Assembly: GCF_048544455.1 (NCBI RefSeq)
Contig: NC_133534.1
Span: 88,627,637 to 88,691,636, forward strand
Source: Silene latifolia
Taxonomy: Eukaryota; Streptophyta; Magnoliopsida; Caryophyllales; Caryophyllaceae
Direction of reading: 5' to 3'
DNA length: 64,000 nt
The notes beneath the pieces were generated by a model. That model saw only the letters and a program-made list of their open reading frames with translations. It did no database searches and was not told the origin of the DNA. Numbering within the stretch: position 1 is the first letter of the stretch; each line of letters begins with the position of its first letter. The translations under genes were made by a program, and so were the position numbers. Positions 10,446-23,628 of the stretch are shown piece by piece.

Positions 10446-12044
10446 TCTTTCCGTCAAATGGAACCAACATTCTGCACGGGGTACCAAGCATCTTTTGCAA
10501 ACATCATCATATAGAACTCATTACGAGACTTGACAACTAGTTATCGTGAATCTACATCTTCATCCTAGCCTAAACCGAGTACTAAGACTGACTCAACATA
10601 GGTGTCTTCATTTGGACTTTGGTTAAGACCCGTATAAAACCGACAAGACACATCGTGGGTGGTGGATTTAATCCCTTATTATGAAGGACTGCTTACGTAT
10701 TCGCGTGGAGCAAAATCAGATCCAACATAGTTTGATCAAGGTGCATAAAATAGTCATTTTGTTTGTGTGTAACACTCCAAGGTTTCACCTAAGACATCGT
10801 ACTGTATCCCGTCCTAGCTTGTAAGGTACCGTCAAATTCCGTGTCCGGGGTTGGTGTAGGAGGCTGTGATTTTCTAGCTAGGATGTGGAGCTTGGCAAAA
10901 AAGGCTTCAATAGCGGACTGTCATTCTAAAGGTTCATTTTCTTGTGCTTAGGCCAGTGGTTTATGGCTTACATTGTAGTTGGACAAGGTTTCTCGGGTCT
11001 GACGAAACCCGAGTGCAAATAGGTTGGTAAAACAATGTGGATTTAAATTTCCATGTCTGGACCCTAAAGACTGGGTGTAACAACACGAGGCCAATGATTC
11101 TCAAAATTCCCATCTATCCCCATGTAACTATCTCGAGAAGGACTTATGGGTAGAGTGGTTACTTCTTACAGTTTTGGACTTCGCCCATTGAATTTCAACT
11201 ACGGGTACTTGGCTTGACTTCTGGCTTCTGTATGTTCGACATTCAACCACAAGCGTTTTGTAATTTTGTCATCTCTTCTGTTTTTTTTTCTGTTTTTTTC
11301 TCTGTTCTTTTCTGTTTTTTTTCTTCTTTTTTTTTCTTCGGTTTTTTTTCTCATTTTTTTTTCTTTTCTCAGTTTTTCTATCGAAACAACACCTTCGATT
11401 GCAACTAGATTAATATTCAAACATTTGAATTTCGCCAATCGATTTGGGTTCATACTAGCATTCCTTATTAGAATAGATTGGCATTTTCTCTCTTCAAGAT
11501 GGGTTTTTCTTGTGGGGAATGGGCTTAATTTTCTTCGTTAACACGGGAACAAAGAGCTAGTCTAAGTTTGTCATAGAACCATCTATTAGGCTTGTCTTGA
11601 GCACAGGTTTTGATGGAGGTTTTCTACTGCCAGACATGGAATAGCTAAAGGGAACAGACACGGGATCCTAAAGTACCCTACCATTTACAACAGAATACAT
11701 ATTTCTATCCAAGGGCACCCTTCGAGTGCGTTGTGCATTTTCATTAGTTTGATAATGGAAACGGGATTGAAAAGGGGATCAATTTCACTTATATTGAAAC
11801 GGAGTTTGATATGGTTGCAGGAAAAACAAATCTTAGAATCGACTCGGACAAAGACTCGAATACAAATTCCGACTCATAATCATCAACCTTGGTTTTGAAC
11901 ATTCCTTTCTTCAAGAGTTGACTCAGATGCTCGGTTTGAAAAAGTAGCCCACTTTTGCAACTCGATTTTGACTTTGGGAAAGAAACTATGTGACTCGGGT
12001 TCAGGAATCGACAAGAGTTTTGAAGTTATTTGTAGATCGACAGA
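10446..12044. other. Gypsy-G untranslated sequence with a T-rich tract
   Basis: No gene is recognised. A low-complexity T/C-rich tract fills about 11276-11385. Another CTTACGTATTCG motif, like those near 8790, occurs near 10693. Confidence 0.4.
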
Positions 12045-12049
12045 GGTTT

Positions 12050-13302
12050 TGTTGGAGTGAGTGTCCTCCACAATAGTGAGTCTACATACTAAATCTCGTA
12101 CAAGGAATATCAGGGATTTATATTATAAATATTTGTCAGCTGGTCAACTTTAATAGGTATTGATTGGCTTACTAGAGTTCGACATTACTTTTGTGTGACG
12201 GCGACGATTAACTTATCCCTTTAGGTCACACCTATAGGATGATGCCCAAATGGATAGACTAATTAATTATATAAGATATAGTATAATTAGTATCTTGTAT
12301 ATATTGACTTTTATTAAGTCAAGTGAATTTATTTTTGATGACGAGGTACGAACGCGGGCCAAGGGGATTTTTTATTTAGTTATATGATAATTAATCAATA
12401 AATATTAATTAGAATTTATTAATTAATTGTTAATTAATTAATTTTATACGATGTGTGTAAGTTTTGAGGCGGAGGTAATTAGCTATTTAATTTTACAAGA
12501 GGTTATAAAATTAGCTAATAAAGGTCCATAAGACATATTTTATATTGATAAAATTGTGTAATATTTACTTAATAGTTAAGCGATTATTAGTTATTAATTT
12601 CTATTATTTAAGTGTTAAATAATCAAATTAATATTTAATTATATAAGATAATTAAATATAAGACTTATAAGCATTTGTGGGACAAATGTCGGAAATCGAA
12701 ATGTACCTAAATTGACAAGTGGACTAATTTTAGGACGGTTTATTTTCCACCCTACATGTGTCAATTTAGTTGTCAAATTCTACATAGATTGTCCCCTTAA
12801 TTTGCCTATAAATACCAATCATACGCCACATAGAAAAATCTTGAAAATTTTAGACAAAAAAATTGACCAAAACAAGCTCTTTGGCCGGCCCATTATATGG
12901 AGAAAATGCTCCTATTTTTCTTCATCCTTTCTAATCATAAATTGATCAAATTATTGATCATTTAACCAAATAAATTCACATAAATAATAATTTACATCAA
13001 TTATTATTATAGTAATAATATTTGTTGTAATATACAAGATTTAATACTACTATTATCTAGTTAATAATACTAGTATTATTTGGGCTAATCTTGGATGCCA
13101 CCAAGAGGAGGTTTCCTACCAGGGAAAGGAAGGTGTCCTTGTGTTGTGCCAATTTTTTTCCTAAAGCAATGTAAGAAATTCTAATTTTCCATCTTTTAGG
13201 CCATCTTACAAACATGCATGTAAATAGATTCATTATAACTAAAATTTAAAAAATTATTTCGTTTCTAATTAGAGATGTATAATTAGGGGTCTAGCTCCTT
13301 CA
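12050..13302 (+). repeat. Copia-2 5' LTR
   Basis: It starts TGTTGGAGTGAGTGTCC and ends CTCCTTCA just before the primer-binding site. A likely TATA box, CTATAAATACC, lies at about 12807-12817. It pairs with 19669-20956. Confidence 0.92.
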
Positions 13303-13304
13303 AG

Positions 13305-13316
13305 TGGTATCAGAGC
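13305..13316 (+). promoter_or_regulatory. Primer-binding site, Copia-2
   Basis: TGGTATCAGAGC, complementary to the 3' end of plant initiator Met-tRNA, two bases after the LTR. It primes minus-strand DNA synthesis. Confidence 0.9.
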
Positions 13317-15452
13317 TTTGTTGTTGCATGCATGTTGATTTTCGACCATTTTATCGAGTTATAAGATGACTTAATAAAATCGGAATTTTTGTGTAAAATT
13401 GGGTTAGCATGAAAATTTGTTGTTGCATGTATATATTCTGACCTAAAAATGTGTTTGGTAAATTTGGTTAATTATGAAATTTTATTGCGAATTAATTGAT
13501 TTTTTCGTCTTAAGACCGTCTTAATATGCATAAAATTGGTTAATAGTTGACTAAAATATTTGCATGTTAATTATGGTCATGAAATTTTAGTATATTTACA
13601 CACGCATGATTTACTTTGAGTAAGTGAATATTAGAAAATTAATTTGATTAATTTTGAATGATTTGTGATTTTTAATAATTAAATACCAATAAAATGTGAT
13701 TATATTGGTTCAAAATTACTAAAATTTATTTTATTAACATGAGAAATTTATATAAGGTTACTTGCATGTTATATACATTGGATGTATATTTAGAAAATTA
13801 ATTTGATTAATTGTTACATATTTATTATTTTTTTATGTGATAAAACCGATAAAATGTGACCATATTTTTCTCAAATTTTAATCGGAACTTTTTAGTAAAA
13901 TTTTTGGCATTTTAAGGTTCTGAAAAATGTTCCAGATCATTAAAAAAATTTATTTGGTGATTTTTCGAATTTTTATATTTAATTTGGAATTAATAGATAA
14001 AAAATTGCGAAAACAATGTTTAAATTGTATATTTGATAGAAAATTTTTTGGACAAAACTTTTGAAATTTTAAGTTCCTATAAATGTTCCAGAATATTTAT
14101 TTCAAAATGATACAAAAATCTCTATTTATTTGGATTTATTTCATAAATGTTATGATTAAATAAGATTTAATTAACAATAATTCATAAAACGTTATGAGAT
14201 CATGATGAAGTTAGTGAGTACTAATTTTTGAAAACAGGTGGGGAAGTTATTTTATGCTTAAATTTGATTTAAGTTCTAATTTTTCATTTTTAATGGTTAA
14301 AAAATCGCTTAATTAACCAAAGTTTCGAGCTTCATATCAAAATGAAGGTTTATAGGGCGATTTGGTAATTAAGGAAATGTTTAAATTTGATTTTAAATCT
14401 GCATTTTTTAAAATAAATGTCTTTAAATTTATGTAATTTATTAATGTAATTTGTCTAGTATGGGCTATTTAGTTTAATTGGTATTACCGTAGTGTAAGGG
14501 AATACCAATTTGTTATATAATTAAATGTGATTTCGCATCGAAGTTTTGTAATATTAATAGTTTTTTTTTTTTACAAATGTATAATAGGAAGTGCTATGTA
14601 ATTCATTTTTTATACTTGTAATTATTTATTACGAAGACCGACGGTGTCCTGAAGACGGAGCCTTTCGAAAAGGAGTTCTGATGAACACCAGAGTTTCCAA
14701 AATACCAAGATATGTTAGAAGGCATTCCAATGACGTTCAAGGGACCAAGGAGTTGGTTTCCGAAGTTGTAACAGTAAATTATATTAACTAGATTAGGAGG
14801 CCATAATAGGATTTATTTTTACATTTTTATATGCATTCATTCCGAATCGCGATAACATGTTTTTTTTATTTGTTTTTCGACTATTGTCAATTAAAATTAT
14901 CGAGAATTCGCCGTTTTAGTTCACTTAAAGGGAATTGATAATAAATTGACAAGATCTCTCACATTGTTTAAATATTGAGACTAGCCCTTCCTATTAGTAA
15001 CACCTATGAATCCTTTCTTCATTAGGGGGCAGGTGCGGCTCACCGTGGTGTTCCCTTTTTACGTTGGATAAGTAGGGTAATAAATGTTATTACATGTAAA
15101 AGTTGGTTAGACTCGACGGAATTACAAGATTGGTATGTCTGGCTACACTGGGCCCAATTTTGTGTTTCGAGACTAGAAGATGGATTTACTTGAAATCTAT
15201 CGACCGAGAGTTCTAGGAGTAGAATCACTCAAGGAGTTGACTCACCGAATTTATTTAGATCTCGTAAGTCTGGCGTCACTGGGCCGAGATTTATTTAGAC
15301 ACAAATCTTGGAATCATTTATATAATTTAGGTGAGAGATCATTATATAAATATTAATTACTTTAACTCGGTTGAAATTGTTTCTCGAGTAATTTATACGA
15401 TGAATGTTAATATTTTCTTTTTCCGGTTTTTTGTAGTTTTCTTTATCGCGCA
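13317..15452 (+). other. Copia-2 leader
   Basis: About 2.1 kb of AT-rich untranslated sequence. From about 14730 it is homologous to the start of the window (GTTCAAGGGACCAAGGAGTT). A similar leader length is seen in Copia-5. No coding frame is supported. Confidence 0.6.
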
Positions 15453-15800
15453 ATGACATCAAACGACGATAAATCCGTTTCTCATAATTCACAACCACGT
15501 TTATCCTTAGGAAGCGTTTCCTTGGAAAAAGACATTACCATAATCGGGAGGCAAATCTCCATAAAGACTTTAAGGCAGACGAAATCATACGAAATTTAGC
15601 TGAAACTCATTCACCCAAATCTTATAATTGTGCAATAAACGTTATTGGATCCTCTTATGAAGACAATAATGCACAAATTAGTGGGAGTTTTGGGAAAAAA
15701 TCGTAAGTGTTAATAACAAGATGTGGTTTAAAAGAAATTATTCTAAATGTTTGGACGATAAAATAGTTGAACGTGTGACGTTAGCAAACTCTTTTTCTTC
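15453..15800 (+). pseudogene. Copia-2 gag remnant
   Basis: An ATG at 15453 follows the leader at the expected place, but the frame soon stops and no capsid or CCHC knuckle remains. Only about 350 bases separate the start from the protease region, against about 900 in Copia-1, so most of gag was deleted. Confidence 0.5.
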
Positions 15801-15829
15801 CAATATTTATACTATAGACATAAACTATG

Positions 15830-18800
15830 CTAGTACCACAACATGGGTATTTGATACTGGTTACGGTTCACACCTTTGACAACACTTATAAGGGTTAACC
15901 AACGTACGACGTTTAGCAAAAGGTGACATTGACCTATGTATGGGAAATGGAGCTAGAGTAGCTGCAGGTTCTGTAGGAACATATGTAATCAAATTATGAT
16001 CAGGCCAAGAGTTTTAATTAAATATTTGTTATTATGTACCAACTCTAAGCAAGAATATAATTTCTATTTCTGTGTTAGACACAGAAGGTTTCACATTCAT
16101 GAATAAAAACAATTGTCCCACCTTTTCATATGATGATTTGGTATATGGGCAAGCTATAGCGATTGGAGGAATATACATTCTAAATCTAACTAAAGATGTT
16201 TATCATATATATAACAAGAGGATTAAAACAGATGATTCTAATCAATCTTTCCACACGCATTGTCGATTAGGTCATATAAATGAGAAGCGTATAAGGAGAC
16301 TCATATGTATAAAAGGTCTCAAACCATTTGATTTTGAATCTTATGGAATATGCGAATCTTGTTTAGTTGGCAAAATGACTCGTACCCCTTTGTCTGGAAA
16401 TGGTACACGAGCTAATGACTTATTGGGTCTTATATATACCGAAGTATGTGGACCAATGACAATCACTGCCAGAGGTGGTTATAACTACTTCATCACTTTT
16501 AGTGATGATTTAAGTAGATATGGTTATGTCTAGTTAATCAGATATAAATGTGAGGTATTTGAAAAATTCAAGGAGTTTCAAAGTGAAGTAGAGAACCAAC
16601 TTCAAAGAAAGATCAAAACCTTACGATCAGATCATGGAGGGGAATATATAAGTCATGACTTTGATAATCACCTGAAAAACTGTGGAACAGTTTCACAATT
16701 AACTACTCCAGGCACACCACATTTGAATGATGTGGCTGAAAGGAGGAATCGAACTTTATTAGATATGGTTTGATCGATGATGAGTCAAACTGAACTACTT
16801 GACTCATTTTGGGGTTTCGCGCTTTTGTCTGCCATATTTACACTAAATCGAAGCCCGACTAAAGCAGCAGTGAAAACCTCATATGAGATATGGAATGAGA
16901 AGGTCCTAACTTGTCGTTTCTTCGTGTATGTGGTTGTGAAGCTTATGTCAAGAAAAAATATGACGATAAATTAGCTCCCCGATCAGACAAGTGTTTCTTT
17001 GTAGGTTATCCAATGGAAACTCGTGGTTAATATTTCTATGATCGAGAAGAGAGCAAAGTGTTTGTGTCTCGCGATACTGTCTTTCTAGAAAAAGATTTTA
17101 TTTTTAGAAGACATAGTGGGAGAAAATTTGAATTTTCCGAAATTCAAGAACCACAAGAAATTCAAGAGCCAGAAACTGAGGAGATGACGCAGAAAGATAT
17201 TCTTTCTGCAACCAATTCAGTTGTAGTTCCTTCTGAACCTAGGAGGTCAGGTAGAATTAGTGACCAGCCTGATAGATATCTGGGGGTTATCTAATAGGAT
17301 GGTGATTATGAAGTGTTGCTTTTTGAAGGTAACAAACTTATAACCTACAAAGCAGCTATATCTAGTCCCGACTCAAAAAAACTGGCTTGAGGCCATGCGA
17401 TTTGAAATGGATTCCATGTTCGACAATCAGGTATGGGACCTGGAAGATTTGCCTGAAGATGTTAGACCTCTTCTGTGTAAATGGATCTTTAACATAAAGA
17501 TGTCTACAAAGAGCGATTTGTGGCAAAAGGTTTTGCACAAGTTCATGGCTTACACTATGACGAGACTTTTGCACCAGTTGTAATGCTTCGATCCATTAGG
17601 ATTATGTTAGCGATTACTGCATTTCATAACTATGAAATATGGCAAATGGATGTCAAGACCGCCTTCTTGAACGGGTTTCTGGAAGAGGAAGGGTCTACGA
17701 CACAACCTGAAGGTTTTGTGGATCCTAAAAATCTTAACAAAGTGTGCAAGCTTAAGAGATCCATTTATGGTCTTAAGCAGGCATCAAAGAGTTGGAATCA
17801 TCGCTTCGATCATGTTATTAAACAGAATGGCTTTACTCGAAATGTCGAGGAGCCGTATTTATACATGAAGTTTAGTGTGGTTAAGGTTGTATTCCTTGTA
17901 TTGTATGTAGATGACATAATACTCATTTCGAATGATGTACCAATGCTTACTTCAGTAAAAGAATGGTTGGGAAGTCATTTCCAGATGAATGATTTGGGAG
18001 ATGCCCAGCGCATCTTGGGTATCTGGATATAGAGATATAGAACCAAAAGGATATTAGCTATGAGTTAAGCTTCTTGATCGATTAAATATTAAAAACTCTA
18101 AGAGGGGATTTTTGCCAATAGGTAGTGGGATTACTTTGAGTAAGTCACAGAGTCCTACTGAGCCTATGGATATTGAACGCATGAAATCGATTCCTTACGC
18201 TTCAACTGTTGGATCGATCATGTACGCTATAATGTGCACCCGTCCCGACGTCTCGTATGCTTTGAGTATGACGAGTTGTTACCAAAATAATCTAGGTGAG
18301 AGTCACTGGATAGCCGTCAAGAATATTCTTAAGTACTTGAGAAGAACTAAAGATTCGTTCTTCGTATTTGGAGGGGATTCTGAGTTACGCATAAAAGGTA
18401 ACACAGATGCCAGTTTCTGAACATATATGGATGATATGAAATTCTAGGCTAGTTTTGTCTTTATGATAAATTGAGCTGCGGTTTGCTTGACAAGTTTTGA
18501 AGAGTCGGTCGTTGCGGATTCTACAAAGCTGAGTACATTGTAGCATCTGAAGCTTCAAAAGAAGCTGTGTGGATTCGACAATTTTTGAAGGGACTAAGCG
18601 TAGTTCCGACTGCCGTAGATCCTATCACTATTTATTGTGATAACAGTGGTGCAATTTTCCAAGCGAAAGAGCCCAAGTCTAGTAATAAGTTCAGACATGT
18701 ACCCAGGAAATATCATGTAATTAGAGATTTCATTGAAAGGATGGAAAGAACAGTTTGTAAGGTTGGGACGGATGAAAATGTTGCTGATCCTTTAACCAAA

Positions 18801-18872
18801 CCTTTGTCGCAGGTGAAACATGATAGTTATGTCGTCTCTATTGTATTAAGACGAATGCCTGAATTGCTGTAA
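15830..18872 (+). pseudogene. Copia-2 pol: protease, integrase, reverse transcriptase, RNase H
   Basis: Domains are in Ty1-copia order. Protease: FDTGYGSHL near 15850. GAG pre-integrase and integrase: HCRLGHINEKR, CESCLVGKMTR and the D-rich core at 16072-16880. Reverse transcriptase: QMDVKTAFLNGFLEEE near 17645 and YVDDIILISND near 17905. RNase H: IYCDNSGAIFQAKEPKS near 18630, ending PELL at 18872. The frame is broken by many stops (for example at 16533, 17294 and 18032) and several shifts, so no functional enzyme can be made. It is closely related to the pol of Copia-4 and Copia-5. Confidence 0.92.
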
Positions 18873-19668
18873 ATTATAAGATATGTAATAATTAGATATT
18901 GTATTAATTATTTTATATATGATAATCGCATTCATCGGTTGAGTTTTTTTATAGTGTATAAAATTCTATTTTTTATTGTTCAGTTTTATTTTAATTTATA
19001 TACTTTGTTTTATCCAAATAGGTTGTAGTGACAACGTTGAACCCTATTAAAGTGAACTGGATTAACATTGTATTTTGTCCCTAGTTACTTAATGAGGTGA
19101 CGTCTCGAAGTGACTAGATTGTAAGGCGATCGATAACGAGTTTGACTGTCATATGACCATAGAGATGGCTGGTCGATTACATAGGCAGATTGTGAGACGA
19201 TTTGCTGGATAACGACCATTTATAGAGTCCTCATGTTGACTGGTCGTGGCAAAGATTTCTATTTATTCCTTCGAGTCCATTCTTTAGACTGGTGACTATT
19301 TGTCTAAGTTGGCGCAGTTTTCCGATGACTTTGGTTTTTGCTCTGGGTCACACTGTAAAAGGAGGCCAATGGGCATCTACTGGGTCATTGTGATCTGTAT
19401 TGAATGAATAAAAATAGGTTAACATGATTGTCCACCCATGTAACTTTAAATCTCAAGGCCACTCGAGGAGAGGTGACTGGAAATGCGTGGCCATACTCGG
19501 ATAAAATCTATAGTAGATTATTCGGTCAGACAGTCATTCTCCTGATCGAGTAAACCACTTTATGATATGATCACATGCAAGAATGACCTAAAAGACATCT
19601 TGCATTGAGTGGGAGATATTATGGACAAGAAATTGGTAGCGCAGACTTGTGACGGACAAGTGAGAGAT
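18873..19668 (+). promoter_or_regulatory. Copia-2 conserved 3' untranslated block
   Basis: Homologous to the block at 4125-4840, with the upstream purine tract TTGCATTGAGTGGGAGAT and the terminal tract ACAAGTGAGAGAT directly before the 3' LTR. The terminal tract carries one change (GTGAGAG instead of GTGGGAG). Confidence 0.75.
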
Positions 19669-20956
19669 TGTTGGAGTGAGCGTCCTCCACAATAGTGCGT
19701 CTACATACTAAATCTCGTACAAGGAATATCGGGGATTTATATTATATATATTTGCCAGCTGGTCAAGGTTAATTTGTAATGACTGCCTGACTAGAGTTTG
19801 ACATTACCGTTGTGTGACGGCGGTGATTAGCTTATCCCTTTAGGTCACACCTATAGGATGATGCCCAAATGGATAGACTAATTATTTGTATAAGATATAG
19901 TATAATTAGTATCTTGTATAGATTGACTTTTATTAAGTCAAGTGAATTTATTTTTGATGACGAGTTACAAACTCGGGCCAAGGGGATTTACCATTTAATT
20001 AAATGATAATTAATTAGAATGTATTAATTAATATTTAATTAATTAGTTTTATATGATGTATGTGTATGTTTTGAGGCGGAGGTAATTAGCTATTTAATTT
20101 TACAAGAGGTTGTAAAATTAGTTAATAAAGGTCCATAAGACACAATTTATATTGATAAATTGGTGTAATAATTACTTAATAGTCAAGTGATTATTAGTTA
20201 TTAATTTGTATTTTTTACGTGTTAAGTAATCAAATTAATATTTAATTATATAAGATAATTAAATATAAGACTTATGCATTTGTGGGACAAATGTCGGAAA
20301 TCGAAATGGACCTAAATTGACAAGTGGGCCGATTTTACGAAGGTTTTTTTTCCACCCTACATGTGTCAATTTAGTTGACAAATTCCACTTAGATTGTCCC
20401 CTTAATTTGCCTATAAATACCCATCATACACCACATACAAAAATGTTGAAAATTTTAGACAAAAAAATTGACCAAAACAAGCTCTTTGGCCGGCCCATTA
20501 TATGGAGCAAATGCTCTTATTTTTCTTCATGCTTTATAATCAAAAATTGATCAAATTATTGATCATTTAACCAAATAAATTCACATAAATAATAATTTAC
20601 ATCAATTATTATTATAGTAATAATATTCATTGTAATATACAAGATTTAATACTACTACTATCTAGTTAATAATACTAGTATTATTTGGGCAAATATTGGG
20701 TGCCACCAAGAGGAGGTTTCCTACCATGGAAATTTGAAGACAGGACGATCATCCTAATTTTTATAGCTCAAGAACAACACGAGGAAAATGTCCTTGTCTT
20801 TTGCCCAATTTTTCCCTAAAGCAATGTAAGGAAATTCTAATTTTCCATCTTTTAGGCCATCTTATAAACATGCATGTAACGAGATCCATTATAACTAAAA
20901 TTAAAAGTAATTTTGTTCCTAATTAGAGATGTCTAATTAGGAGTCTAGCTCCTGCA
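19669..20956 (+). repeat. Copia-2 3' LTR
   Basis: It starts TGTTGGAGTGAGCGTCC, carries CTATAAATACCC near 20411 and ends CTCCTGCA, followed by the TSD GGTTT. Confidence 0.92.
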
Positions 20957-22467
20957 GGTTTCACTCTAATTATCGGCGCGGGATACAAATGGACTTGACC
21001 GGATTTGACATAAAAATGAACACTGTAGTTCATTTAGGAAGAATGCAATTGATGTTGGATCTGGGTCCTCGACCTAAATGGACCTCAACGTAACATGGGT
21101 GGACTTGAATTGAACATGGTGGTTCGTTTGTGAAAGGTTCAACTAAATTAGTTCGGGTCTTCGACTTAAACTGGCATGAGATGAACTTGGATGGACTTGA
21201 GTTAGGCTTGACCATTGACTGAAACCAGACTCAATGAGAGACTAAAACTCAGGAATGGACAAAGTGGCTCATTTGTGAAGGAGTCTCACGCGAGAAAGAG
21301 GGGGTCTTTGACCTAACAAGGACAACAACTCGACTCAAACAAACTTTCTGACATAGACTTGACACCGACTCAGTGCGACTAACCCGTGATTGAACCAAAC
21401 ATGGTCTATAGGTTCGAGAAAAAACGCCTAGTGTGGCCTGATAGACGTTTTTGGTGCTCTGGGTTTGACCAACTGGTCGACATGCATGACTCGGACCCAA
21501 GAGTGAGCTTAGGTGACTCAACTGGGTCGTGTTCTAGATAAGACATGGTTCACTTGAACCTCGAACAAGACTAGACATGACTAACATAGACAACCACAAG
21601 CCTAACTAGGCTAAACCTGACCTGACTGACTCAAACACTAATCTAGATTTCGGTTAGATTCGGAACATGGTTCATTTGAATTTCAAATCGAAAAGGGTTA
21701 AATTAAAATGAACTTTTAAATGGGCAGCATGCCGGCTATAAATGGCTTATTTTGTCAAAATTCTAATGCTAATTCGACGACATTCCGACGAAAAAACATA
21801 ATTTTTCCAAAAGAGGTAAGTTTAGAAGTTCGGGTATGAAAACATGGACTAGAGGATTTTCGAAAAAATGGGCTGGACACGACTCAAATTTTCAAACAAA
21901 AACGGCTTTTTTTTAATAACCAACGCGATTTTTGAAAAAATTAAAATAAAATAAAAGACTCGACACAGGATTCACATGACAAGTAGTCATTCGCATACGA
22001 GAATGAATGCATGAACCTAGACTCAACTAAGTCTCGGTCGGTCTTCTAAATTGGGCCTATGCCAATTATCCCACTTCATCAAAGAATCTAAGTCCCCCAT
22101 AAGCCCATAGCAATATGGTAGAACAAGTACTTAAAGATTTAGTAAAGACCGCCTTGGTACTTAAAGCAGGTATATTGGACGTCATCTCTTTACCTTTAAA
22201 TAAAACCAAGGGGGAGATGGTCCGAACCTAAACTCTCAACTGAGTTTATGCATGATAAAAAAAAGCAAACAACTACAAATTCAATCGATTGGCCATCATT
22301 TAAATTTTCAAGTAACACTACTCCCCAGTAGAGTCACCAAAATGTGGATGTGGGAAATTGATAATCGTCGGGGTTTTTGAAAAAGGAGTCGCCACCTAGT
22401 TTTAAGGAAAACTCGAAAATCGTTCTAGAGAAAAAGTAGGAAGTCCGTTAATAAGACACCTAACTAC
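20957..22467 (-). mobile_element. Gypsy-G remnant, middle part
   Basis: Continuation of the sequence interrupted by Copia-2. From about 20985 to 21640 it contains diverged repeats built on GGACTTGA, GGTTCGTTTGTGAAAGG and CGGGTCTTCGACTTAAA. After an AT-rich part comes the minus-strand primer-binding region and the first 125 bases of the LTR (from 22343), where Gypsy-A inserted. No coding domain is seen; the open frames on the minus strand here are short and unsupported. Confidence 0.5.
22322..22340 (-). promoter_or_regulatory. Putative primer-binding site of Gypsy-G
   Basis: On the minus strand this reads TTGGTGACTCTACTGGGG, the type of site I associate with Tat/Ogre gypsy elements (thought to pair with a non-Met tRNA). 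It lies two bases inside a sequence starting TGTGGATGTGGG at 22343 on the plus strand, the presumed LTR edge. Confidence 0.5.
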
Positions 22468-23628
22468 TGCAGTGTAAACCCTATGGATAGGCAACCATGC
22501 ACTGGATCTTGCAGGACACTTTAAAAATATCAAAATTTGTGGTAATTTAATGTGAATAATAAACTGACACTGAGCCAAATTTCATGAATTTTCGAGAACT
22601 CTAAGTATTTTTAATGCTACTTGAAATAGCCTGAAATCCTGAGATTATAGACAGACTGATTCAATTGATTATGTGACTTGTATGAGGACTCAGAGATATA
22701 GCTATGATCCTAAATTCCCACAGATAATTCATAGGAAATTTAAGATTATAACTTAACAAATTTCAGACTCAAATCCACAAATTAACACAGGATTAAAGTT
22801 GAACTTTGCTCAACACAATTAAACTGAACCACAGATAGATATAGGTTCAACTTAATAATGTCAATCTGACTTTGATCAATTAACCACAGAGTTCACAGGT
22901 TAATTATCAGGCCAGGTTTCCAAACTACAGTTTAACACAAGTTTGAAAGAAAATGAGAGAAGTCTCAAGGCTATTTTTTATTCAAAAATAATCTGCTTCA
23001 TACACGTGAGACATAGGCTCTTATATAGGCCTTGTCTTGGCATTACAATTTGAAACCCTAGCATCCAATGGTCCAGAATTAATCTAAGATGAATACAAAC
23101 AACATAAATTATCTTACAAGTTGGTAAATAAAGTGAACAAGTGAAAAACAAAAGCAATTGGGTAAAACAGACTGAAATAAAGCATGGTTACAGGCTGTCA
23201 CTATCAGTTGTCCTCTGGTGCACAGTTTGCTATTCATTTGGTGGCTAGCCGAAGTCAAGACTTCTTGTTGTTACCTATGGCAGGTTTTGTCGAAAAAGGT
23301 GCAGCAACTCTTTTCAAGGAGCCTCACAATTGCCTCACCAAATAAGGAAATGTTGCTTTATGCTTTAACTTCAACATGTGACTGCCTTGCTTTCCTTTTG
23401 CTGGGATTTCTGCTGAATTACATTACATTTTAGGATGACTGACAGGATGTTTAGGGAGCTAGCTTGGACTTTCAGTTGAGGCCTGCCTCAGCTGGCCATA
23501 TAGGCAACTGATAACTGGACCTGGTGAACCTCTTGACTGGCTGAGTTGGGGGTGGTTCAATGGATATTGCAGGGACTTGGACTGTGGCCTGATCAGAATT
23601 GGGAACCCTTGAATCAGCTCCTGCTGCA
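22468..23628 (-). repeat. Gypsy-A 3' LTR
   Basis: On the plus strand it runs from TGCAGTGTAAACCC to CTCCTGCTGCA. A minus-strand TATA-like CCTATATAAG lies at 23020-23029. The last part of the pol frame (to 23472) lies inside it. The matching copy is 35011-35460 plus 40802-41537. Confidence 0.92.

Larger units (their letters stand above)
8335..12049 (-). mobile_element. Gypsy-G remnant, left part (tandem-repeat-rich untranslated region)
   Basis: This non-coding stretch carries a series of different short tandem arrays and twice the motif around CCTACGTATCCCTTTGTGA, of a kind I associate with Tat/Ogre-like gypsy elements. It continues after Copia-2 (the TSD GGTTT joins 12049 to 20957). Orientation comes from the minus-strand primer-binding site at 22322-22340. 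No gag or pol domain survives, so this is a non-autonomous or internally deleted copy. The left boundary is not defined. Confidence 0.5.
12050..20956 (+). mobile_element. Copia-2: Ty1-copia element with both LTRs, decayed
   Basis: The element is bounded by the TSD GGTTT at 12045-12049 and 20957-20961. It has LTRs of 1,253 and 1,288 bases, a primer-binding site matching initiator Met-tRNA, a long leader, a shortened gag, and a protease-integrase-reverse transcriptase-RNase H region in many short pieces. The LTRs differ at roughly one base in ten in the first 200 bases, and a stretch of about 50 bases near 20730-20780 is missing from the 5' copy. It is therefore an older insertion than Gypsy-B or Copia-5. 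Confidence 0.95.

Noticed and set aside
10006..10533. Open frame of 175 codons
   Set aside because: It spans two tandem arrays and is open only because of their composition; its repeated peptide mirrors the DNA repeat and has no domain.
11199..11541. Several overlapping open frames rich in Phe or Lys
   Set aside because: They are translations of a T/C-rich low-complexity tract on either strand.
23218..23433. Short plus-strand frame, also present at 41129-41347
   Set aside because: It occurs twice only because both copies lie in the Gypsy-A LTRs; it has no domain and is antisense to the element.
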